Shown here piece after piece: positions 1-5,069 of a DNA stretch of 5,069 bases (position 1 is the first letter of the stretch; every line of letters starts with the position of its first letter). The translations under genes were made by a program, and so were the position numbers. This stretch comes from Sedimentisphaerales bacterium. Lineage in GTDB: Bacteria > Planctomycetota > Phycisphaerae > Sedimentisphaerales > SM23-30. The DNA lies in NCBI GenBank assembly GCA_016932145.1, contig JAFGDI010000098.1:1-5069 (forward strand), written 5' to 3'. The notes beneath the pieces were generated by a model. The model was not told where the DNA came from. It ran no database searches and saw only the letters and a program-made list of their open reading frames with translations.

Positions 1-285
1 AACTCGATCCTGATCAAGGTTAACCAGATCGGTACTCTGACAGAGACTCTGGAAGCTGTTAAGATGGCTCAGCGTAACGGCATGACCGCTGTTATCTCTC
101 ACCGTTCTGGCGAGACTGAGGATGCTACCATTGCCGATATAGCAGTTGCTACCGGTGCTGGCCAGATCAAGACTGGTTCACTGTGCCGTACCGACCGTAT
201 CTGCAAGTATAACCAGCTTCTGAGAATCGAAGAAGAACTTGGCAATGCCGCCGTTTACGGCTCTTGCATCTGGAATAAGAAGTAA
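1..285 (+). CDS. eno: Enolase (2-phosphoglycerate dehydratase), C-terminal part, 5' end outside window
   Basis: Enolase interconverts 2-phosphoglycerate and phosphoenolpyruvate in glycolysis and gluconeogenesis, in the cytoplasm, with Mg2+. The frame is open from base 1 and gives 94 residues of a protein that is usually about 430 long, so it is the last fifth of the gene. Visible family signatures are NSILIKVNQIGTLTET at residues 1-16, whose Lys6 corresponds to the catalytic base Lys341 of E. coli enolase; SHRSGETED at residues 33-41, with the substrate-binding His-Arg-Ser; and GAGQIKTGS at 52-60, with the second active-site lysine at 57. RIEEELG closes the conserved region and a short tail (AVYGSCIWNKK) ends at TAA. 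No active-site residue is missing in the visible part. Arginine is mostly CGT here, as expected for a highly expressed gene, whereas the permease downstream uses more mixed arginine codons. An intrinsic terminator follows about 30 bases after the stop. Confidence 0.97.
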   Translation, partial: NSILIKVNQIGTLTETLEAVKMAQRNGMTAVISHRSGETEDATIADIAVATGAGQIKTGSLCRTDRICKYNQLLRIEEELGNAAVYGSCIWNKK

Positions 286-315
286 TATTCTTATAGCCAA
301 AGTAATACATAAATT

Positions 316-352
316 AAAGGCTGCACCTCACCCGAGGCTGCGGCCTTTTTTT
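316..352 (+). terminator. Rho-independent terminator of the enolase gene
   Basis: A long hairpin starts 31 bases after the enolase stop. The left arm (316-329) pairs with the right arm (334-348) around the four-base loop ACCC. The stem has about 14 pairs, one G-T wobble (322/342) and one unpaired C (338). The right arm runs straight into seven Ts at 346-352. This is a textbook intrinsic terminator and separates enolase transcription from the permease gene. Confidence 0.92.
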
Positions 353-360
353 ATTATCAG

Positions 361-376
361 GTTTTAGAGGTAAAAC
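361..376. repeat. Short perfect inverted repeat
   Basis: GTTTTA (361-366) and TAAAAC (371-376) are exact reverse complements separated by GAGG. The stem has six pairs and is A+T-rich, with no T tract behind it, so it is a poor terminator candidate. It lies just after the enolase terminator and could be a minor structure or chance. Confidence 0.35.
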
Positions 377-385
377 AGGTACTAA

Positions 386-419
386 AGTGACCAACAAGCA
401 AAGGTTCACTATTTATAAT
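386..419 (+). promoter_or_regulatory. Candidate promoter -10 box with upstream dyad (possible operator)
   Basis: A perfect TATAAT lies at 414-419. Directly upstream, AGTGACC (386-392) and GGTTCACT (403-410) form an inverted repeat with one extra base in the right arm and a 10-base spacer. The dyad covers the place where a -35 box would sit, an arrangement often seen with activator or repressor sites. No good TTGACA-like hexamer is seen at 16-18 bases. If used, transcription would begin near 426 and give a leader of roughly 190 bases. A TATAAT match is weak evidence in A+T-rich DNA. Confidence 0.33.
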
Positions 420-450
420 ACTCAAAAAACTCAGATATTGCTTTTGTTTC

Positions 451-479
451 TTGATTTATAAAATCTTCTGGGGTATTAA
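451..479 (+). promoter_or_regulatory. Candidate sigma70-type promoter for the permease
   Basis: TTGATT (451-456) and TATTAA (474-479) are separated by 17 bases, the ideal spacing for a housekeeping-sigma promoter. Each hexamer matches the consensus at four of six positions. It points toward the permease gene and would leave a leader of about 130 bases. Such matches arise easily by chance in A+T-rich DNA, so this is only an alternative to the TATAAT site upstream. Confidence 0.28.
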
Positions 480-552
480 TATAAAAGAAGTGCTGTTTCG
501 TCTTAATTCGAGAAACTCAATCTACTTTCCTTTTGGGCAACACGCCCTTCAG

Positions 553-618
553 ATGGTTACAAACGCGATGAAAAGTAATCGAGCAGAAAGAACAAAGTTC
601 CAGATGATAGTATTATGA
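553..618 (+). CDS. Possible short leader ORF overlapping the permease start (ATGA)
   Basis: An ATG at 553 opens 21 codons (MVTNAMKSNRAERTKFQMIV and a final Leu), with a second in-frame ATG at 568. Its TGA (616-618) overlaps the permease ATG (615-617) in the form ATGA, the typical arrangement for translational coupling. The same frame is stop-free back to 391, but no ATG lies upstream of 553. There is no clear ribosome binding site and the peptide is not recognised. It may be a regulatory upstream ORF, a relic, or chance; the overlap with a start that lacks its own Shine-Dalgarno is the main reason to list it. Confidence 0.2.
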   Translation: MVTNAMKSNRAERTKFQMIVL

Positions 619-3600
619 ATATCTTAAAACAAAATCTGAAATATTACTGGCGGGTAAATCTTGCAGCTGCTGGCGCTTCGGCGGTTTGTATTGCTGTTAT
701 TACCGGTGCTCTGGTCATTGGCGCAACGGTCCGGCATTCACTCAGCGAACTCGCCCGACAGAGGCTGGGGTTTGTACAGGCAGTTGTGAGTTCTCCGACC
801 GGGAGCTTTGACGCAGCAACAGCCACAGCTATTCGACAGATGCTTATATCTGGCGGAGCTGAGGCAGAGTCGCTGAAAATAACTGTAGTGAATTCCCGCC
901 CGGCTACAGCGATAAATCCGGCAGGCATGCAGCAGGTGGGCAATATTGAGCTATTGGGTATTACAGACTCGCTGGCGGCTGCCGCAGACAATGAGGCTCT
1001 GGCAAAGCTGGGCATAAATCAGGCGGCGATAAATCAAGAGCTTGCCAGACGGCTGGACCTGACTATCGGCGATGATCTGATCCTGCAATTTTCCGGTGAT
1101 AATATGGTAGCAGAACTGGCTCTTTATGCCGGTGATAATATGAACAAGAGCTGGCGGTTAACCGTAGCAGCGATAATTTCCGCCGATGAGTTTGGAGCTT
1201 TTGCCTTGCATACCGGTCAGCGGTCTGTTTGCAATGCCTTTGTAAACGCCAATGAGCTCAATCAGCGGTTAAACCAGCAAAACAGACCTACTGCCGGTAA
1301 TTTATTGCTAATGAACCGCCCGGAAGCCCTTGTGCCCGACCAATTCGATCGTCTTATCATAAATTCTCTTTCCAGCGATGATCTGGGCATAAAGTTCAGC
1401 TCCGGTCTGGAATATTCCAGTATAAGAACTGCCGGTATTTTTTTCGATCAGGCAACCGCTGCGACTATCAGCGAGGAATTTGCCCTGTTGCCCTTTACCG
1501 GCTATCTGGTCAATTGCGTAGAAAACACCACTCGGGGCAAAGCCAGCTATTATTGCTTTGCAGGAACTGGATTTGGCGATAAGCTCGATGAAAACTCGGT
1601 TGTGATAAGCAGCTCACTGGCAAAGACGATCGATGCGGCAGTTGGCGATAAGCTCAGTCTGGCCTATTTTCTGCCCGCAGACAATGGTCAGCTTATCGAG
1701 CGGACTGTAATTCTGAGCGTAAGTGAGATCGTACCGGTTGAACAGTTGGAATATATGCAGGGTCTTATGCCCGAAATACCCGGCATGACCGATTCGGAAA
1801 GTTGCAGCGACTGGGATTCCGGCGTACCTGTTGATCTGGACCGGATAACTCAGGAAGATGAAGAATATTGGGACAGGTACAAAACCACGCCGAAAATGGT
1901 AATAAGCTATAAACTAGCCGAAAAGCTCTTTGCCGGTCGTTATGGTCTGGCAACGGCTCTGTATCAGACGGGCGAATTTACCGCCGCCCGCCAGAAGCAG
2001 CTCACAACGCGGCTCAAAGAACTTCTGCCTCTGCCGGTAAGACATGTTGACCTGGAAGCAGAATATTCGGTGTCTAATTCTCTGGATTTCGGCGGTCTGT
2101 TTTTGGCTTTGAGTATGTTTTTAATCGCTAGCGCCCTGCTATTACCAGCTATGCTGCTGGGGCTGAATGTACAGAATCGCAGAAGCGAACTGGCCCTGCT
2201 CAAGGCTCTGGGCTGGCCGACCAGTAAGATAAAATGGCTGATATTGACCGAGATCTCAGTAGTAAGCAAGGTCGGTGTAATACCGGGCGTGGCTTTAGGT
2301 CTGCTTTATGCCGGGCTGCTCAATAGCGGCCTGAACAGCGTTTTTTCCGGAGCGACCGGCGGTTTGCCAATGACAGTTTATGCCGATATTCCAACGATCA
2401 TTATTGGTGTACTGCTCTCAGTAACACTGGTAATTCTGACTGCCTGGCTCAAATGCCGGAAAATACTCAATCAGATGGTAAGATCATCCCTTAGCAGTGT
2501 TACTACTGCCAACAGCGGAAAGCCAGCTTTTAACCGACGAGTTATCATTGTGCCGCTATTGGTACTGGCTCTGGCGTTACTGATGCCCAGATTAAGTGGT
2601 GGAAGTATAATGGGCTATTTTGCCGGAGGCAGTTGTCTGCTTATCTCCGGACTTTTAATGATAAGAGAGATATTGCGTTTATGTAGTTTGCCCGGCCGAA
2701 GATTCAGCCCTAGTCAAATGCTCTGGAATGGACTGGGACGGGGTAATGCAGGTACAACTCTGGCGGTGGTAGTATCACTGGCCTGCGGTATGTTCATGGT
2801 GGCGGCGGTAGGCTTGAACCATCATAACCCGCTGGCCGATCTTGAAAAAAACAGTGGACCTGCGGGCGGCTTTGGCTATTTGGCCCAATGCTCTGTGCCA
2901 TTGACCAGCGAGATAGACTCTGAAAATAATTTTCTGGCTTTTCGTCAGCGACGCGGCGATGATGCCAGTTGCCTGAACCTGAGCCGGGCGGTTACTCCCA
3001 CGATTATTGCTGCCGATAGCGAAAAGTTGCAACAGCTCAATTGCTTTAGCTTTGTCAGTACGGCCGCAGGTATGCCTGCCGACTGGTCTATTCTGGCTGA
3101 TACTGATCCGCAAGACAATATCATCCCGGCGGTGACCGATCATAATACCATAGTCTGGGCCCTGCATAAAAAAGTCGGCGATCTGCTGGAGATACAAGAC
3201 CAGCTTGGGCGGGAATACAAGCTCAGACTTTGCGGCGGTTTGCAAAGCTCGATCCTGCAGGGTAAACTGCTAATCGACCAGGAGTCGTATAAGCAAATAT
3301 TTCCCCAGGAAAATGGTTATCGCCTTATATTATTTAATGCTGACAAAAAACTGGAAGAGCAGCTCAGTGAATATGGCCCTGAAATAAGGCCTGCCGGCGA
3401 AATACTCGCTGAGCTTTACGGTGTGGAAAATACCTATATGTCGCTTTTCGCTTTACTAGGCGGTATGGGCATGATAATGGGGAATTTCCTGCTTGCTCTG
3501 ACCGTATTGCAAAGCTGCCAGAGCTGTCGCCGCGATCATGCAATATTGCGGGCGCTGGGTTATAGCAGACAACAGCTATTAAGGCAGATAACCCGCAGCT

Positions 3601-3806
3601 ATGCCCTGGCGGCAATAACCGGGCTGGGTCTGGGAATTATGGCGGCTTTATATGCTATCTGGCCCAAAATAATAAGCAATTACGCCAGCTTGCCAGTAAA
3701 AATGGTAGCTGCCCTTACAGTTGCTATCGCCCTGGTGGCCCTGCTCAGTATAATAACTGCCAGCAAACTAAGCCTGAACAAAAAGCTGAAAATCAAGAAT
3801 CTCTGA
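615..3806 (+). CDS. Large FtsX/MacB-like ABC transporter permease, two FtsX domains
   Basis: This inner-membrane protein of 1063 residues belongs to the FtsX/LolC/MacB permease superfamily, whose members work with a cytoplasmic ABC ATPase in lipoprotein release, efflux or envelope signalling. The layout is a duplicated one. Membrane segment 1 is about residues 15-37, followed by a MacB-like extracytoplasmic domain (about 40-485). The first FtsX domain (about 490-630) has three membrane segments and the cytoplasmic motif NRRSELALLKALGW at 521-534. Further membrane segments lie at about 643-660, 664-684 and 714-735. A second extracytoplasmic domain (about 740-935) follows, then the second FtsX domain (about 940-1055) with the matching motif CRRDHAILRALGY at 971-983. 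The two LLKALGW/LRALGY motifs are the probable coupling helices to the ATPase. A DWD...DEEYWDRY block lies at 399-422. The ATG at 615 is the first after an in-frame stop at 576 and puts the first helix at the usual place. No Shine-Dalgarno is visible and no ATPase gene is adjacent here. The substrate is unknown. Confidence 0.9.
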   Translation: MNILKQNLKYYWRVNLAAAGASAVCIAVITGALVIGATVRHSLSELARQRLGFVQAVVSSPTGSFDAATATAIRQMLISGGAEAESLKITVVNSRPATAINPAGMQQVGNIELLGITDSLAAAADNEALAKLGINQAAINQELARRLDLTIGDDLILQFSGDNMVAELALYAGDNMNKSWRLTVAAIISADEFGAFALHTGQRSVCNAFVNANELNQRLNQQNRPTAGNLLLMNRPEALVPDQFDRLIINSLSSDDLGIKFSSGLEYSSIRTAGIFFDQATAATISEEFALLPFTGYLVNCVENTTRGKASYYCFAGTGFGDKLDENSVVISSSLAKTIDAAVGDKLSLAYFLPADNGQLIERTVILSVSEIVPVEQLEYMQGLMPEIPGMTDSESCSDWDSGVPVDLDRITQEDEEYWDRYKTTPKMVISYKLAEKLFAGRYGLATALYQTGEFTAARQKQLTTRLKELLPLPVRHVDLEAEYSVSNSLDFGGLFLALSMFLIASALLLPAMLLGLNVQNRRSELALLKALGWPTSKIKWLILTEISVVSKVGVIPGVALGLLYAGLLNSGLNSVFSGATGGLPMTVYADIPTIIIGVLLSVTLVILTAWLKCRKILNQMVRSSLSSVTTANSGKPAFNRRVIIVPLLVLALALLMPRLSGGSIMGYFAGGSCLLISGLLMIREILRLCSLPGRRFSPSQMLWNGLGRGNAGTTLAVVVSLACGMFMVAAVGLNHHNPLADLEKNSGPAGGFGYLAQCSVPLTSEIDSENNFLAFRQRRGDDASCLNLSRAVTPTIIAADSEKLQQLNCFSFVSTAAGMPADWSILADTDPQDNIIPAVTDHNTIVWALHKKVGDLLEIQDQLGREYKLRLCGGLQSSILQGKLLIDQESYKQIFPQENGYRLILFNADKKLEEQLSEYGPEIRPAGEILAELYGVENTYMSLFALLGGMGMIMGNFLLALTVLQSCQSCRRDHAILRALGYSRQQLLRQITRSYALAAITGLGLGIMAALYAIWPKIISNYASLPVKMVAALTVAIALVALLSIITASKLSLNKKLKIKNL

Positions 3807-3815
3807 CAAGAGTTC
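3797..3815. repeat. Small hairpin across the permease stop codon
   Basis: GAA-CTCT (3797-3804, with T3800 unpaired) can pair with AGAGTTC (3809-3815) around a GACA loop, giving seven pairs that include the permease stop codon. No T tract follows, so it is not a classical intrinsic terminator. It may be chance or a 3' end structure. Confidence 0.25.
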
Positions 3816-3856
3816 CCATTTCAGTCATTAGGTCAGGGTTTGGAGACTGAAAATGG
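3816..3856. repeat. Imperfect inverted repeat in the convergent gene junction
   Basis: The arm CCATTTCAGTC (3816-3826) pairs with GACTGAAAATGG (3845-3856). Eleven pairs form with one extra A in the right arm, around an 18-base loop. The repeat covers the last codons and stop of the minus-strand mannosidase gene and starts 10 bases after the permease stop. Lying between two convergent genes, it could act as a two-way transcription end or mRNA stabilising structure, but neither side has a T tract. Confidence 0.4.
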
Positions 3857-5069
3857 TCTGTCCGCCGGGCTGATACCCCGGTTTGTGGCTGGTTCACTGC
3901 CCATTATCAGTCTGAGCTCGCCGCCGTTGACTATTTCGGCATAAGTCAGGAAATTTCTGGTAAAAGGCTCACCATTAAGCGTTGCCGACTGGATATAGAC
4001 ATTTTCGCTGGAGTTATTAACCGCATCGACAATGAATTTCTTACCATTTTCCATAGTGACAACAGTATGCGGGAAAGCCGGGCTGCCGATAACATACTCA
4101 TCAGTGCCGGGACAGACGCTATAGAGGCCCAGAGCACTCAGGACATACCACGATGAAGTCTGGCCCTGATCTTCATCGCCGGGATATCCGTTCTCGGTGG
4201 CATTATATAGCTTTGCCATTACATTGCGGGCATGATACTGAGCTTTCCAGGGTTCACCGGAATAATTATAGAGATATACCATATGCTGGATCGGCTGATT
4301 GCCGTGGGCATACTGGCCCATGTCAGCCATTACCATTTCGGTCATCTCATGGATCATACCGCCATAGGTTCCCACATCAACGGTATTGGGTGCAGAGAAC
4401 ACGGCATCGAGTTTGGCATTAAAGGCCGCCTCGCCGCCCATCAGCTCGATAAGGCCATAAACATCATGGAAAACCGACCAGGTATAATGCCAGGCATTAC
4501 CCTCGGTATATGGTCCGCCCCAGCGGAAAGGGCTGAAATCTTCCTGCCATTGCCCTTTGGCATTCTTACCCTGCATGAATCCGGTTGCCGGATTGAATAC
4601 ATTCTTATAATTGAACATATGTGGAGCAAAGAGCTGCTGATAATGTTCATCGCCAACAGCTTTGGCCAGATACCAGCCGCAGAAATCATCATAGGCATAT
4701 TCCAGGGTCTTGGCCGTAGCCTCTCTTACCTCCGGATACGGGACATAGCCAAGTTCATAATAGTATTTATAACCATCGCGTCCGTTAGCCGGTCCCCATG
4801 GTCCTTTATTAGTCGCTTCATGATGATAGGCCGCCAGCGCCTTTTGCGGGTCAAAACTGCGAATGCCCTTGGACCAGGCATCAGCAAAGAGCGAAATAGC
4901 ATGATTGCCTACCATACTGCCTTCTTCGCCGGGGAATGACCAGGAAGGCAGCCAGCCGCACTGCTCATGAGCAGCCAGCATTGCGAGCATATATTCCCCC
5001 TGCATAGTCGGGTGCAATATGCAGGTAAGCGGGAACTGGGCCCTGAAGGTGTCCCAGAAGCCAGTATCG
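3833..5069 (-). CDS. GH92 family alpha-mannosidase, C-terminal part, 5' end outside window
   Basis: GH92 enzymes are Ca2+-dependent, inverting exo-alpha-mannosidases that trim mannose from N-glycans or yeast-type mannans, usually after export. The frame is open to the window edge and gives 411 residues of a protein usually near 750, so the N-terminal domain and any signal peptide are missing. Family features in order (local numbering) are TGFWDTFRAQFPL at 2-14; TLEYAYDDFCGWYLAKAVG before the middle; FNPATGFMQGKN...FSPFRWGGPYTEGNAWHYTW, with the probable catalytic acid Glu at 189; and GDEDQGQTSSWYVLSALGLY, with Asp298 and Asp300 as probable base residues. As I recall, the studied enzyme Bt3990 has Glu533, Asp642 and Asp644; the spacing of 109 and 111 is the same here. 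The C-terminal beta domain (YIQSATLNGEPFTRNFLTYAEI...GGELRLIMG) ends at TGA. The TTG at 5017 is not the start, since conserved sequence continues upstream. Linkage specificity (1,2, 1,3, 1,4 or 1,6) cannot be told from this. Confidence 0.94.
   Translation of the reverse strand, partial: DTGFWDTFRAQFPLTCILHPTMQGEYMLAMLAAHEQCGWLPSWSFPGEEGSMVGNHAISLFADAWSKGIRSFDPQKALAAYHHEATNKGPWGPANGRDGYKYYYELGYVPYPEVREATAKTLEYAYDDFCGWYLAKAVGDEHYQQLFAPHMFNYKNVFNPATGFMQGKNAKGQWQEDFSPFRWGGPYTEGNAWHYTWSVFHDVYGLIELMGGEAAFNAKLDAVFSAPNTVDVGTYGGMIHEMTEMVMADMGQYAHGNQPIQHMVYLYNYSGEPWKAQYHARNVMAKLYNATENGYPGDEDQGQTSSWYVLSALGLYSVCPGTDEYVIGSPAFPHTVVTMENGKKFIVDAVNNSSENVYIQSATLNGEPFTRNFLTYAEIVNGGELRLIMGSEPATNRGISPADRPFSVSKP

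Larger units (their letters stand above)
353..614. other. A+T-rich intergenic region between enolase terminator and permease
   Basis: These 262 bases contain no recognisable gene. They are clearly richer in A and T than either flanking gene. They hold a small perfect hairpin (GTTTTA-gagg-TAAAAC, 361-376), a dyad next to a TATAAT box (386-419), a second promoter-like pair (451-479), a weak GGGC/GCCC hairpin (535-547), and a stop-free plus-strand frame (391-618) that ends in an ATGA overlap with the permease start. There is no purine-rich Shine-Dalgarno sequence in the 20 bases before the permease ATG. The most likely role is promoter and 5' leader of the permease gene. Confidence 0.6.

Noticed and set aside
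64..66. ATG at 64 as the start of a small 73-residue protein
   Set aside because: The same frame upstream encodes the conserved enolase NSILIKVNQIGTLTET segment, so this ATG is an internal methionine of a truncated enolase gene.
361..376. GTTTTA...TAAAAC as part of a CRISPR repeat or a second terminator
   Set aside because: It occurs once, with no regular spacing of copies, and no T tract follows the hairpin.
535..547. GGGC-aacac-GCCC hairpin as a riboswitch or attenuator
   Set aside because: Only four pairs form, they do not extend, there is no T tract, and no known riboswitch core is recognisable around it.
644..3615. Several minus-strand open frames of 62-156 codons inside the permease gene
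   Set aside because: The plus-strand permease is continuous and carries family motifs through all of these intervals. The antisense products have shadow-like composition.
4232..4939. A 235-codon open frame on the plus strand opposite the mannosidase gene
   Set aside because: It lies wholly antisense to clear GH92 coding sequence with intact family motifs. Its protein matches no family I recognise, and it has no supporting ribosome binding site. It is a shadow of the real gene.
5015..5017. TTG at 5017 (complement) as the mannosidase start
   Set aside because: The frame continues to the window edge with conserved GH92 sequence (TGFWDTFRAQFPL) upstream of it, so the gene starts outside the window.
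615..5069. The permease and mannosidase as one polysaccharide-utilisation locus
   Set aside because: They are on opposite strands and converge, no SusC/SusD-like or other glycan-transport gene is visible, and FtsX-type permeases are not sugar importers. Proximity alone is not enough.

Overview
The window holds three protein genes and shows no mobile element, tRNA, rRNA or CRISPR array. It opens with the last 94 codons of an enolase gene (+). A strong intrinsic terminator follows, then an A+T-rich gap of about 260 bases. Next is one complete, very long ABC-transporter permease of the FtsX/MacB superfamily (+, 1063 residues). The last part is the C-terminal 411 residues of a glycoside hydrolase family 92 (GH92) alpha-mannosidase, read on the minus strand and cut by the right edge.

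Organism: the sequence is bacterial, with moderate GC in the genes. The permease starts with a WR-x-NLAAA...VITGALVIGATVRHSLSELARQRLG-type segment and carries a DWD...DEEYWDRY block. From memory, both resemble the oversized FtsX-like permeases common in Planctomycetota and related PVC bacteria. Lack of a clear Shine-Dalgarno before the permease, and a GH92 enzyme typical of glycan-degrading bacteria, fit a Phycisphaerae/Sedimentisphaerales-like planctomycete. This placement is inference; no phylogenetic marker was analysed.

Layout: 1-285 enolase 3' end; 316-352 terminator; 353-614 A+T-rich leader with a perfect TATAAT preceded by a dyad, a second promoter-like pair, and a short stop-free frame whose TGA overlaps the permease ATG; 615-3806 permease; 3807-3832 convergent gap, with an imperfect inverted repeat that runs into the 3' end of the mannosidase gene; 3833-5069 GH92.

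How they work together: there is no sign of a shared operon. Enolase is closed off by its own terminator, the permease appears monocistronic and has no ATPase gene beside it here, and the mannosidase converges on it from the other strand. Enolase serves glycolysis. The permease would need an ATPase encoded elsewhere to act in envelope transport, lipoprotein or mechanotransmission work. The mannosidase would release mannose from mannans or N-glycans. I found no convincing new biological system. The points most worth a second look are the regulatory gap before the permease and the orphan status of that permease.
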